DNA from: Agrocybe praecox
Taxonomy: Eukaryota; Basidiomycota; Agaricomycetes; Agaricales; Agrocybaceae
Direction of reading: 5' to 3'
Assembly (NCBI GenBank): GCA_964017145.1
Contig: OZ024843.1
Span: 1,169,001-1,233,000, forward strand
DNA length: 64,000 nt
Each line of letters opens with the position of its first letter. Position 1 is the first letter of the stretch. The position numbers and the translations under genes are program-made. Of the stretch, positions 1 to 11,303 are shown in pieces. Below the pieces are notes generated by a model. It was not told the DNA's origin, did no database searches, and saw only the letters and a list, made by a program, of their open reading frames with translations.

Positions 1-517
1 ATTGGAACAAAGAAGACAGGGTGAGCAACTGGACGAGATGGACCTGCTTCTGAGAATTGCCCATGCAACGATGTATAGTCCTGTTGAGGCGTAGGACGGT
101 ATTTACGGTGATACCGCATTCCATGGTCGTTTGGTGCCAAATGTTGTTCGGAAAGCATACCGGACGGGTACTGTGGCCTTTGAAAATCTGCATCTTGCTG
201 TAGTCCAGAAGCTTTATCCATTGGATGGGGGTTGGGAACGGCATTATCCGCGGCAGTGCACTCCGTGTTGACGCCCCTGTTAGACACTGGTGCAGACCTA
301 AATCTAGGAACATAGAAAATATTAGAATGATTAATTGAGAAAGTCAAACACGCACACAACCTTGGAAAATCGTTCACGAAGCGCTGTTTGAATTCGAGTA
401 TGAGGCTGAGCACCATCGAGAAGAAGTATATGAAAATACACATACTTGTCTGTCTATGTGCTTGAGCTTGTTCGGCAGTCGGGGCTTTGGAGTTGCTCTG
501 ATTTTTCCATTTGTCAT
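1..517 (-). CDS. Partial paralogue of the 6738-7639 gene, cut by the window edge
   Basis: Diverged second copy of the gene at 6738-7639. The ATG is at 517. Exon 1 encodes MTNGKIRATPKPRLPNKLKH and ends at a GTATGT donor. Codons align with the other copy down to position 1 with many substitutions but no stop or frameshift (for example FSEAGPSRPV is shared), so the visible part is intact. The C-terminus lies outside the window. An in-frame stretch ending CTTTCTATGTTCCTAG-like before the third segment could be a 57-nt intron that stays open in both copies. No known domain recognised; the region is rich in Pro, Gln, Tyr and Ser. Confidence 0.55.
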
Positions 518-2770
518 CATAGATTTAGTATTGGTATAAGGTGGCAGATATGGACGGGCGTGCAGGAGAAAGTGTGAAAAGATAGGTGGTGATTTCTGAG
601 AGAATAAATTGAGATGAGAGCTTTATAGGATTATTGACCGTCTAAATTTTACCAACTTGAGATATCAAGTTAGATATCAAAAACCGAGGCCCGCAAGAAA
701 CACGTCGCATATCGCGTTGACGACGTTATCGACCTAGGGTTCGTTCCCGGTACCAGAAAAAGTACCAGAAAAAGGTATACACAGCTATAGCATGAGGTGA
801 ATTGAAGATGATATTAGAGTAACTTTATTGGACCTGGGAAATGAGCCTGGGGTCTAACGTACAGATGGCATGACTGATCTGCTGTTGTATAAGAGAAAGA
901 GAGAAGGAGCGCATCACGTAAAATGAAAGCCGCTAAGCAAATCATCGTGTGAAAAAAACAAATAATGAAAGCCGGTCAACTGATACACATTCAAGTATGA
1001 ACCAAGCTCTTGAATTTACAATCCTGGCATTGCTTAAACGACTGCAGGCTATATGGTACCCTCTATGATAGATTATATACCACTTATTAACGGGACATCA
1101 TAAAACTTGATATCACAGGGCATTAGCGCCCACAGAAATTGCGATTGATTTGCATGAATATACACAGTTTCCAGCCGCCATCTTTCTTTGATATATCCGA
1201 GTCGCCATAGGGAACAATTAAGAGGATTACCATGAGTCTCCACCGGAAAGACATGTTCTTCTCCGCTCTTTCAAGCATTGTTCAGTCGCACATCTTCCAA
1301 GAGGGTCAAGAAGGTGTAGACTTATGACCGACGTTGTGAGCTCTACTAGTACAGCCTAAGATATATCCAAGTTCAGTTGATCAATATTTTTTCACTGCAT
1401 TGTGATGATCTTGGTGCTGGCAGATGAATAGTACTGAGAACTGAGAACTGCATGGTTGATATCGTATGACAACTTTTTCCATGTACTCGTGAATTGCTCA
1501 CAGTTCACTTGGAACTCAAAGAGAGAAGAAAATTACGACTACATATATGCCTATATAGTTAGCTTACACTGTTTTGGCAGCGACGCTCACTGCAGGTGTA
1601 CTTTATTATCTACATAGAAGTTTAGGGTCCAAATCTACACTTGAGAAGTTGTGATTCTTCAAAGGAATTTGTTCAAATGGGGTCTTCGAGGTCACGCGGG
1701 CTGTATTAGGGACCCTTGAAATTAGGCGACAGTGGCAAATAGCATGCCCAATGTCAATATAAGAATGACATGCAGATCATAATTATCTCCTCGAGATAAT
1801 ATGCGGCCACTTCGTGGGGCGCTTGACTTCATCTAAAATTTTGACACGATGTTGTGGCACCTGTTCAAAAGCTCTCATAAAGAAAACTAGACTTTTTGGG
1901 AAGGCTAGCTTAGGCTACAAATTTTGGCACCTTCGGAGGTCGGTTTTACGCGACCTCTACTGTACTAGGGGTGGTAACTACCGGCAATCACCGTAAATAT
2001 TACCACGGTTTCCCATATAGTAAATACAGAACCGTACGGCAATATTAAGGTTAGTTACCGGTGAATGGTTTTAAAAATAGAGTATAACTTGTCCTCTGTT
2101 TCTTCAACGACTTCGTTGATCCACAGGCTCTTTTTGGTAATTTTAAGCGCTATGATACACCTAAGTGTGTGATACAGTCCATTACCTACTCACTTATAAC
2201 TCAATTCCTTATGCTGAACTTTTTTTTCTCTAGAAATTTGGGATTCTAATGCATGACCCCCCACAACCTGGCAGACCCTCAGCCGTCCACCGACAAGTAT
2301 GGGTTGACATGGAGACAAAGGGAGACAACTGTATTACCTTAATTTTGTAATGTCGTACATACATTTTACGTTACAAACTAGTCTCGTCCAAGTATAAGGG
2401 AAGTGTAAGGGTAATTACTAAACTCATAAGGGTAAGACAGGTTTGACTGTATAGTGTACATAATGCACGTTCAATTGCACACGTGAGGTGATAGCAATCA
2501 TGACAGCACTTAATTTCATCATTGAGCCCGGAATTGACCGTCATTAGTATGGTTCATTGCTCAGGGTTGGTCTTATCTGGAGCAGGGTCAGGCAGGGCGC
2601 TTATTCTCGGCTATCGCTTCCGAAATGAGTGCGGCAAGAGTGTGGCATTCATAAGCCGCCACCACCATATCAGTTGATGTTGAACATCCTCGACCATGGA
2701 AATATCGGGGAATACCTGCGCTTATCGGAGCCTGCAGATAAATACATCTCATCCTAGGTTGTTACCATTC
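518..2770. repeat. Duplicated 5' flank (left copy) with about 0.9 kb of extra sequence
   Basis: Patches of this flank match 7640-8990: about 600-1540 matches 7745-8665, and about 2455-2760 matches 8690-8990. Shared landmarks are the GTTGACnnnGTTATCGACCT block, the AAAGAGAAAGAGA tract, ACTCGTGAATTGC and a GACCGTCATT block. Between about 1545 and 2450 there is roughly 0.9 kb with no counterpart in the right copy, so it was probably inserted here or deleted there. I see no gene in it. Confidence 0.6.
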
Positions 2771-5077
2771 TTCGCGGTAAGATAAGATACGTCGGGTCCG
2801 TCTTGCAGTCTGCACCTCGCATTTCCTCGTTCATCTCGTCCTTTACGAACTGTCGTTATTTGGCGTCTTCTTGATTAAATTTAAGTTAAAAGAGTATTGG
2901 GAACTCTGTCTCCTCTCCTTTTCCCTCTTTTCTTTCCCTCACCTTGTTCTTAAAGAATTGCTCCGCTCTTCAGAGTTCTCGGTGGCATCCTTTTTGGCTC
3001 TCTTATTTTATTTTCAGTGCTGGACACAGACGCAGGGCATTCAGATTGTCTGTCTTGGGCCTCCCAAGCACTCTGACTTCGACGGGACTCGCCCAACTTA
3101 CGCGCTTCTGTTTCAAGTTTGCTAAAGTCGCGTCTTGGTCTTGGTCGCGTCGCGTAAGCTTTCTGGACATGTCATGTGCACAAGTTTCGCGCAAGTCCAC
3201 TGCCCAAACTTGGCCCGCACCTCTGCACCCACAGAACTATTGGTCCACATTAGTAGTCGGTTTCCTGTGCATGGTCCGGTAGTTTCTGAAATTTTCTGAA
3301 ATTTTCTGTACATTTTCACTATTTTACATAAAAGTCTCAGGTATGTATTCAGAACTCAGGATTTTGTAGCTATAGCATAAGGCGCAACCGACAGTGCACC
3401 TTCTGGTCCGTCTCTAAAGTATCCAAGTGGGATTTTGAGTTAGCGAAGGTAAAGTAGAGATTTCCTGTAACAGGATGGGGATACCGACAATGGAAATCTT
3501 CCGGTAGGTAACGCGCCTTGATAAATTATGTAGTAAATGCGATATAAAAGTAGTATAATACTTTCTGCAAGGGCCATCGTGGCACGTGTCATGTACGGGA
3601 CTTTGAGGTTGTGTGATGCAAGTTCAATATCTACTCTGATCACTCGCGAGGTTGACCTAGAGTCAGCAGCGAGGTCTGCCAACGAAAAAGACGTGTTATT
3701 TTCTGAGAGATGAAGTACAGCGAGTAAAAAACTAAATAAAAGAATCAAGACATAGCAATAATAAGAAAATATTGATAGCAACTCGTGGAGAGGAAATTTA
3801 AGATGGCTCGCAGACTCCTAGGTGCGATGATAAAAGAGGGCTAGTATCTTTCACTGAACAAGGTGAAAGTTCCTTGGCAACGCAAATATCACAGAAATGA
3901 GATGCGGGCTCTCAAGATATAATCTCATATTCTCAAAACACACAAAAGAATGTAAATTTCTGGTGAATTTATATAAATATTAAGTTTAAATAAGCGCTCA
4001 ACGTTCAACATCGGAATACGAAATAGGCCAGAGGAGGAGCATGTTGCCAACGGGATTTATTTGCGCCATAGTGCTATTATGTTCAACTATGGCACGTATT
4101 ATCTATGGATTACATGGTTTTATGTACCTACGCTAGTTCACTACGTACACATGAAGAACAAGCTCACTCAGACGTCAGATTGACGCTGTACAAGAGCAAA
4201 AACCACTACCCATCTGCCGCACATCGTATGTTCATCATCGTACATTGTCGCACACCCCATCCTTGTACACCTCCCAACCCGTCCCCAACACTGCCCCCGC
4301 TGTCGACATTGTACGATGCTATATGGCGTCGCACTCGCACCGTGTCTCTGGAAGCCGGTAGGCAGTGGCCTATGCGACCCGCTGCTGGCAGTCAACTTTG
4401 TGCTAGAGTTTCTGCACGTGAGTCTCTGCTGTTCAGCTGCGCATCATTATACTTGTATGGCTATAGCCTAGAAAGGTGGAATGAGTGAGAAAGAGAAAGG
4501 AGGTAAGCGGGGGAAAGGGGAGGGAAGAAAAAGGCAGATCTGAGGGGAAGGGAAGAAAAGGAGGAGGGGAAAGGAGAAAGGATTCAAAGGGAAGGGTGAA
4601 TAAAAGGACATTATCCTCTTGCTTGCCTCTCATCACCACACCCCTCCATCTCCTCCTTCTCACCTGATTCCTATTCATCTCTCTCCCGGCCCAGTATTAG
4701 CTAAACCCCAGAGCGATACAGAGGTACCCAACCAGGAGCCATCATTGTCACTCAGAGCAGAGGAGGCAGCAGAGGCAGCAGACGAGACAGCAAAGAAAGG
4801 GGAGGCGCCGGGCTAATTTCAAAAGTGTGAATCGCGGCATCGCCGCTCGAGTCAGTCACGTGGCTGTGGACCGCTCACACGGCATTAGACGCGCCGATCG
4901 ACTCGGAGAGCGCGTTCGCGTCAGTATTGGCTCGAATGACGAATATCTGAGCGGCACAGATCGGCACTAGTTTTCTCAGGATGAGAAGTGGACAAAACCT
5001 GTCATTTCTTGTATCCGAGTTTCACTGGGAACGTTGAACTTCGAATCAACGCGGGTTCTTTCAAGTTGCTAACGGAG
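2771..5077. other. Gene-poor spacer with polypurine tract
   Basis: No convincing gene: open frames are short, overlap on opposite strands and lack splice or domain support. The only notable structure is an almost pure G/A tract at about 4480-4605, followed at about 4608-4690 by a C/T-rich stretch. Runs like AAATTTTCTGAAATTTTCTG at 3290-3310 are simple sequence. Confidence 0.6.
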
Positions 5078-6350
5078 CTATCGCCGTAAAGTTGTTTTCA
5101 TCACAATTGTTGGAATAGAGCGAACAATCTTGCGTCGTTTCTCCTCTGGGGGGATTTCTCCTTGTTCATCAACCGCACTGATACTGTCACCAGAAGACTC
5201 TACAGCGCCTTCGTTGGAAATTACTTGTATATTTGACGACGTGGATTGCTGATGGCCTTGGAGTTTCAGCGTTGTTTGCAACATATGTGCAGAGTCGTTA
5301 ATCCTTCCCGCGAAGATGTTTCAATACTATCAGTTCCTTCGATCTGCCGTACTCGAATCTTAATAACCTGGGTCTTCGCCGTTCGTGGAAGGGCACGCTT
5401 CTTACCCAGGACAGAGGGTGTACTGGTGCCTGGCTTGGACGGAGAAAGAGAGGAGCCTGAGGATGTGCCGATTGCAGCCGCTGACTTCTTGGCATTAGCA
5501 GTAGTCGTTAGTGCTGCTGATCTGCTTGGAATACTCGCAGAGGAGCCAGCAGACAAGGCTGTATTAATGGGTAAGAGACGTTGAGCTCTTGTTTGTGATC
5601 TCAATGAGCCCAAAGGTGTACTGTTCGTCACTCATGTCGCGTGCGTGATTGGGATCAAGTGGTTCACGCGGCGGCAGGAGTGACCCGACGAAATCTTGCT
5701 GGGTATTATTGGTCGGTTCTCATTCTTCATCGATGGGAAGGTAAAGAGGTGGCGACACATGATTCGATGATGCAACTAATCGCGAGGTTATTACAAGCGG
5801 AGTAGGCGGATATGCAGACGGGAATGCAGGGTATTACCGCCATTCTTCGACTTGTTGCTGCTCACGGACCAGAACCGTAGCTTGCTCGACCTCGTTGTAG
5901 ATCCACCTAGCTCTTTTCGTAAACGAGACGATTTAGAAATGCCGTTCCCACTATCTTCCCAATGAGAAGACCCTCGGGTATATTTCCTCGTGAGAGATCT
6001 AGAAAAACCACTCGCAGATTCACCCCGCCGAGTTGATGTTTTTCGGTCACCTGAAAACCCCGTATAAGACTTGATTACCGTTCGGTTTTTCAGTTTTCAG
6101 TTACTTTGATTCTGTTTTCAGGTGACCGAAAAACATCAAATCGCCGGGGTGATTGACAGGCTCGTGTTGAATCGAAGAAGTCTGGTTCAAAGCCGGCAGG
6201 AGGTTCAGTCGTCTTCTCCCGCGAAGCATCTTGGCGGGCAGAAGAAGCGTTGCCAGAAGAATTTCTGCAAGGGGGCGTCCTTGAAATATTTCCTTCCTTA
6301 GAAGCTAGCAGTGAGTGGAATAAAGGCCTCCAAAGGAACCGGCATTTCAA
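5078..6350 (-). pseudogene. Decayed gene, family not recognised
   Basis: Several minus-strand frames look like coding sequence but do not join. From 6350 down: a frame containing EPPAGFEPDFFDSTRACQS; a frame near 5960-5850 reading RARWIYNEVEQATVLVREQQ that ends at a TAA; a frame reading YPAFPSAYPPTPLVIT then a TGA; MSDEQYTFGLIEITNK near 5635; and Ser/Lys-rich frames 5631-5266 and 5284-5078 that overlap with a frame shift. Some breaks may be unrecognised introns, but at least two in-frame stops fall inside coherent stretches. No function is assigned; it could be a decayed transcription-factor-like gene. Confidence 0.35.
6018..6153. repeat. Near-perfect inverted repeat (41-bp arms)
   Basis: The left arm, 6018-6058, and the right arm, 6113-6153, are reverse complements with only a few mismatches. 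Their core TTTTTCGGTCACCTGAAAAC is perfect. The spacer is about 54 bp. The right arm lies in the coding-like frame 6350-6090 of the decayed gene, so the left arm looks like an inverted copy of a piece of that gene. Confidence 0.75.
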
Positions 6351-6737
6351 AAGAAAGGGACGAGTTCAGCGACAAAAGAAGGTTACTATTGCACGATGAG
6401 CCAGACTCGGAGCGTCGGAACGGTCGCGTACAGGCATAGCCTCCCATCATTTATAAATAACCACGAATTGGCAATTCGTAATTAATAGAGAATGTACTAA
6501 ATATATAGATCTGAAGAAACATAGATAGCTAAGTAGTAGGGTACAAAATTGCTTTATAGAATAACAATACAATGATTTGACGGCCGGCCATCAAAAATTC
6601 AAAATTCAAAATAAAAATTTAACCCCAATCGACAGCAACGTATAATTATTTCGAACGAGTTCCTGAAATGCGAAGGTATATTTCAACCTGTATGATGATC
6701 TCAAATTGAGAATACTCACCACAATAGACTATTACTT
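6351..6737. other. AT-rich spacer
   Basis: Probable 3' flank of the gene at 6738-7639. AT-rich with A runs near 6590-6620; no gene seen. Confidence 0.5.
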
Positions 6738-7639
6738 TCAGCCATAGATTGTGGGATCATAAACACTGGAAAAATCTTGATTGTTGGAGTCGGTTTCCTG
6801 AGCATAGTAGCCTTGGGCGCTCATCTGTCGTTGCGGCAGGTACGGATGGGGATCAAAAGGACCCTGCCCATTCATGTTATGCGATATATTAAGACTAGAG
6901 TTTTCTGGCCATGTCAAAAGATCCTCGGGCATATACTGGCTGTGTTCATACCCATATCCTTGTGCCGTCTCGGTCTGAAACTGATCGACATGCTGGTTCG
7001 GTAATAAGCCGCCATGATACGCGAAGCCAGTGGGGTACCCCTCGCAATCGTAGTAGCTCCCCATTTCACCGACAGGCTTTTCTAAATTGACTGAGTTCGG
7101 GCCAAAGGAAGGCTGGTACCCCATTGGAGCAGAGAAGACAGGGTGGGTAACTGGACGAGATGGACCTGCTTCTGAAAATTGCTCCTGCGACAATGTATAG
7201 TCCTGTTGAGGCGTCGAACGATGTTCACGGTGATACCGCACCCCATGGTCGTTTGATGCCAAATATTGTTCAGGAAGCCTGCCGGAATTGTACAGTGGTG
7301 TTTGAAGGCCTGGATTTTGCTGTAGTTCGAAAGCTCTATGCATCGGATGGGGGTTGGGAGCGGCATTATCCACGCTAGAGTATTCTGTGTCGACGTCACT
7401 GTTAGGCGCTGGCGAAGACTTAAATCTAGGAACATAGAAATTATTAGAATGATTAATGGAGAAAGTCAAAGGTTCACACAACCTTGGGAAACCATTCAAG
7501 AAGCGCTGTTTAAATTCGGGTGTGACTCTGAGCACCATCGAGAAAAACCATATGAAAATACACATACTTTTTTGTTTATATGTTTGAGCTTGTTCGGCAG
7601 TCGGGGATTTGGAGTTGGTCTAATTTTTCCATTTGTCAT
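6738..7639 (-). CDS. Unknown protein, Pro/Gln/Tyr-rich, duplicated
   Basis: Proposed model: ATG at 7639, exon 1 7568-7639 (MTNGKIRPTPNPRLPNKLKH...), 62-nt intron 7506-7567 (GTATGT...AACAG), exon 2 from 7505 to the stop at 6738. A second, optional 57-nt GT-AG intron inside exon 2 (donor after TTCCCAAG, acceptor CCTAG) is a multiple of three and has no stop, so the frame survives either way. The product is about 255-275 aa with no recognised domain. The C-terminal two thirds is low complexity and rich in Pro, Gln, Tyr, Asn and Ser, like an activation or scaffold region. A diverged copy at 1-517 keeps frame and splice sites, which argues for a real gene. Function unknown. Confidence 0.5.
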
Positions 7640-9417
7640 TATAGCTTTAGGCTTTTATAAGACGGCAGATGTGGACGAGCGTGTAGTAGTAAGTACGAAA
7701 AGATAGTTGGTGTGTTATGAGAGGAGAAGTCGGCCTGAGAGTTTGATTTATACTAGGATTTTTGAGTTTTCATTTTACTAAGCTGAGATATAAATTAACG
7801 AATCAAAAAACGGGGCGAGGAAACATTTGATAATATCGCGTTGACAATGTTATCGACCTGGGGTTCTCGGAACCAGAAAAAGGTATATAAAGCCATAGTA
7901 TGAGGTGAATCAAAAAGTAACTTTATCGGACCTGGGAAGCCTGTAACGCACCGATGGCATGGCCGAGTTGCTGTTGTACAAGAGAAAGAGAGGAGGGCAC
8001 ATTACGTAAAAATGGAAGCCGCTGGGCAAATCATCGATGTGTGACAAAGCAAGTGCGACCCAGGCTCTTAAAAGTTAAAAATCCGTGGCGTCGTTCAAGG
8101 GCCCACAAACTACATGGTATATTTACGAGTGCCACGCAGGTGGGCTGCGGGCCGGCAACTTCCGAATCTTTGTTTCTGTAAAAGTGAACATCTAGCTAGA
8201 TTGGAGACCACCTATCAATAGCATATCATGAAACTGAAAGTGAGCAAGTGCCCACAGAAAGTGGGATTGATGTGTATTTCTATACATAGTCTCTGTCTCT
8301 CTTTGACACCGTAGGAAGGAATTAGGGGAATTTTTAACGTGTAGATTTATGGCCGAAGGCGTTGTCAACTCCGCGACTGTCCAATCAGATGATATATCCA
8401 AGTTCAGTTGATCAACATAGGTCGACTATCCTGTGATGATCTTGGTTTCAGGTGATAGTGATGTGAACTGGATATAATATTCATCGGTCGTAAAATACAA
8501 CAGAAATATTCAGGATTGAGATGATAGAATCCAGCTTATGGCCTCTTGTCAATCGGGAACGTTGTCTTGACAGTCTGCAGGACGGGTCAGCCGATTCATT
8601 ACAACCTTTACTTACATACTCGTGAATTGCCCACAGTTCATTTCGGAACTCAAAAGATAAGGATATAAAATAAGACCTAAGCTCAAAAGAACCTTCTATA
8701 CATGATGCACGTTGCACGCGTGAGACGGGGCTGCGATCATGATTAATCATGCATGACGGTACCCAATTTCATCGCTGACCCCGAAATCAACCGTCATTTG
8801 TTGATTGTTCATTTAAGATTGATCTTGATCTTGTTTAGGACAGGCCCGGCGCTTATACTCGCCTCGGCCATCGTCATATCGGTCCCTGTTGAACTTTGAA
8901 TCGACCCAAGAAATAACTGATATCCCCATAATCGGACGTTCCATATATGCAAATCAACCAAGTTAAAGAATATATTTTTTCCATCCCAATGAGGCAATCC
9001 TGTCGAGGTGAAACCCAGTAGTATTACTTACAGGGGGTAGTTGTTGGTACGGTGGGAATGATGCTCGACAGTATATTTCTGGTTTTGCAATATAATGATA
9101 TCAATCTGACCATTTGTGTCATAATCTATTTCTGCTCGAAAGCGGAGGGGAGATCAGGTGTTGTTAGCATACATCATAGCTGATGCATGATGACACATGA
9201 TGCATGAGATATCAAGTCATTCGACATACTTGGGCCATTAGGCTGTCATGTACATGATAATCACCACAGCATTTGAAAATGATTACTTACACAATCTTAC
9301 CACGTCAATGCATATGGCTGGGTCCCCAAAAGAAAATAAAAGAAAAAAGCAACTTAGGACAAACCGTATTTAGAATACACAGCCTGAGAAAGCGGAAATT
9401 CGGAATACTGGTAGAAG
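7640..9417. repeat. Duplicated 5' flank (right copy) and spacer
   Basis: From 7640 to about 8990 this matches the left copy (see 518-2770) in order and orientation, showing that a block of at least about 1.9 kb was duplicated. From about 8990 to 9417 there is no match and no gene; the short TGATGCATGA repeats at 9178-9210 look like simple sequence. Confidence 0.6.
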
Positions 9418-10619
9418 CTATAGGCTGGTAAACGTTTGAACGTTTAAACACTTAACGCAAATTGTCAACAAAAAGGAACCATATGTAATATGAGAGAAAA
9501 TAAAATAACCCTGACGAGTAAATGTACAGATGTGCAAAGAGGACGCCGGCCTGCGCAAAGGAATGATGTCATGGGATTGGTTGAATGCGAGGATTTTCGA
9601 CATCAACACTTCATGCTTATCTGAATTGGTGGTAAAGTGGGAAAGATGAGCTAACGGTGTGATGCCTACGAGTAAAGAGAGGGTTGGAATATCCACTCGT
9701 GCAAGCTGGGCGAATATAGGAACATCCGGTGGCCCAAAAATGGCCAATTTAGCTAGTAGAAGAGTATTGGCGTATATGGCGGACCAAGGGTTCGGCTGAA
9801 GAAGTGGTATTGTGAGTAGAAAGATATTCAATAGCCCTGTGTGATCGGTGAGGTTTGAGGTCTCAATGATATTGAAAGAGCCTGGGGCCAAAGATGATGA
9901 TCAGGTACCATAATCTTCGAGGTTGAATAAGACTTGAGAACCGCCCCATGGGTATGTATAAACACCAGTCTGTGTGATTTTAGCTTCCTTCCGAATTTGA
10001 AATGCACGACAAAACGCCAACGACTCGCCAACAAAAAACCGAATGGTTAGGTTGGCTGCCGATTCAGCAGAAATTCTCTTATTGAATGAGAATAACCAGG
10101 AGTAAAATTGTTCCTTCGCAACTTCTATCAGGTCTTCCGTAGTAACATGACGCGGCTTGCTCGCGACAACGGAGCTGAGATGAAAGGCGGACGTAGGATC
10201 GGTTCCGTAATGAACATTGAAGGTGCTGCCAGAAAGTGAATAAAAGAAGGTCGGGTTGGTATGCGGCAAATCTTGTGTGCCATTGCCAAAAGATCCTATT
10301 GTCCAAAATCGTTCATGCGTCTTCTTGCTTTGGTCATGTGAACCTAATACAAAAGCAGGCTCCCAATCACAGCAAGTGATGTCAAGATTTCGGTAATCTA
10401 GGGGGAAATGAAAATGGTATACGTCGATTATCTGCGTAGCCAACTCACCAGGACTATGATCGGCGTGAATCGTGTACAATATAGACCTCGGGTCCCCGCA
10501 TCCAAGAAGTAAAATTTCTGCACTTTTTTCTGCAGACAGATCTTGAGTCAAGCGCACAGGTAGGGTGTTTCCAATTGGATAAAAGAAAAAAAATTCGGCC
10601 AAATCACTGGGTGGGCCAT
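9418..10619 (-). pseudogene. Truncated, broken copy of the DUF4470-MYND gene
   Basis: Matches the N-terminal part (roughly the first 390 residues) of the gene at 11304-15061: YPIGNT, LLLGCGDPRSILYTIHADH, CCDWEPA, FNVHYGTDP, FFVGESLAFC and IETSNLTDH are shared. Lesions: (1) the ATG at 10619 (MAHPVIWP) is put out of frame by a missing base in an A-run near 10584-10592; (2) an in-frame TGA at 9901-9903 after LEDYGT; (3) similarity ends near 9590, well before the zinc finger. The first intron (10397-10447 region, GTGAGT...CCTAG) is still recognisable and keeps phase 1. Some similarity continues upstream of the start. Probably a non-functional partial tandem duplicate; a shorter transcript cannot be excluded. 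Confidence 0.8.
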
Positions 10620-11303
10620 TTCACAGTTGGTGGGTGCGGTCGAGGAAAGACAGCTGCGATAGAGTTGGCGCTCTTTGGTCAGATTTATATTAGTTCCATG
10701 AGTATTGTGACGAGGAGGCGGAACATCAAAGCATTAGTCGGGTCGCAGGAAGCAGCGCTTTAAGGTTTCCACTCGGGATTCGATGGGAGATCTTGATTTA
10801 CTCTGGATAGAGAAATTTGATGCATGAGAGGAGTATATGCAGGAATTATCCTGGGACCCGTAAGAGTATGAAATAACTGCAATGGAACAAGCAGGAGGGA
10901 AGTGAACAAGGAGGAACGTCGAACGTCGAAGCAAAGAACCTACATACTCAACGCGGTGTCACATACCTCGTGATCAGTGACGGTACGTGTCATGAGCGCA
11001 AAATGCATTTGGATTCTGATGGAAAGGTTGATTTAGAGGTTGCATTTCAACAGAACATAGAACGAACTGCGCAAAATGTGTCGGGTTTTCAAAGGGCGCA
11101 ATAAGTCAAGAATATCCGTAAATTATTGAAAACAAGTATGCCAAAACATGAAGGCGCAACAGACTAGTGGAGGTGAGTGAATTTGGAATTGTACTTCAGT
11201 TATTTTTTTTTTAGTTAGGCAAACAAGAATTTACTAAAGCGATATATCACAGAAAGCGGTATGGCGGGTATCAGAAGGTGCCCCGTGGATCTCCACCGAG
11301 GAA
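10620..11303. other. Spacer between the DUF4470 copies
   Basis: About the first 50 bp resembles the region upstream of 15061 (TTGGTGG...GAGGAAAGA), so the duplication includes some 5' flank. The rest holds no gene; T-run at 11205-11214. Confidence 0.5.

Noticed and set aside
2871..3319. Overlapping open frames on both strands
   Set aside because: Four frames overlap with no domain, no consistent start and no support from the duplicated right copy.
4105..4488. Open frame of 127 codons on the plus strand
   Set aside because: No splice context, no homology recognised, and a similar frame on the other strand; a composition effect.
9178..9215. TGATGCATGA palindromic repeats as a regulatory array
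   Set aside because: Only a few imperfect units in a gene-free spacer; consistent with simple sequence.
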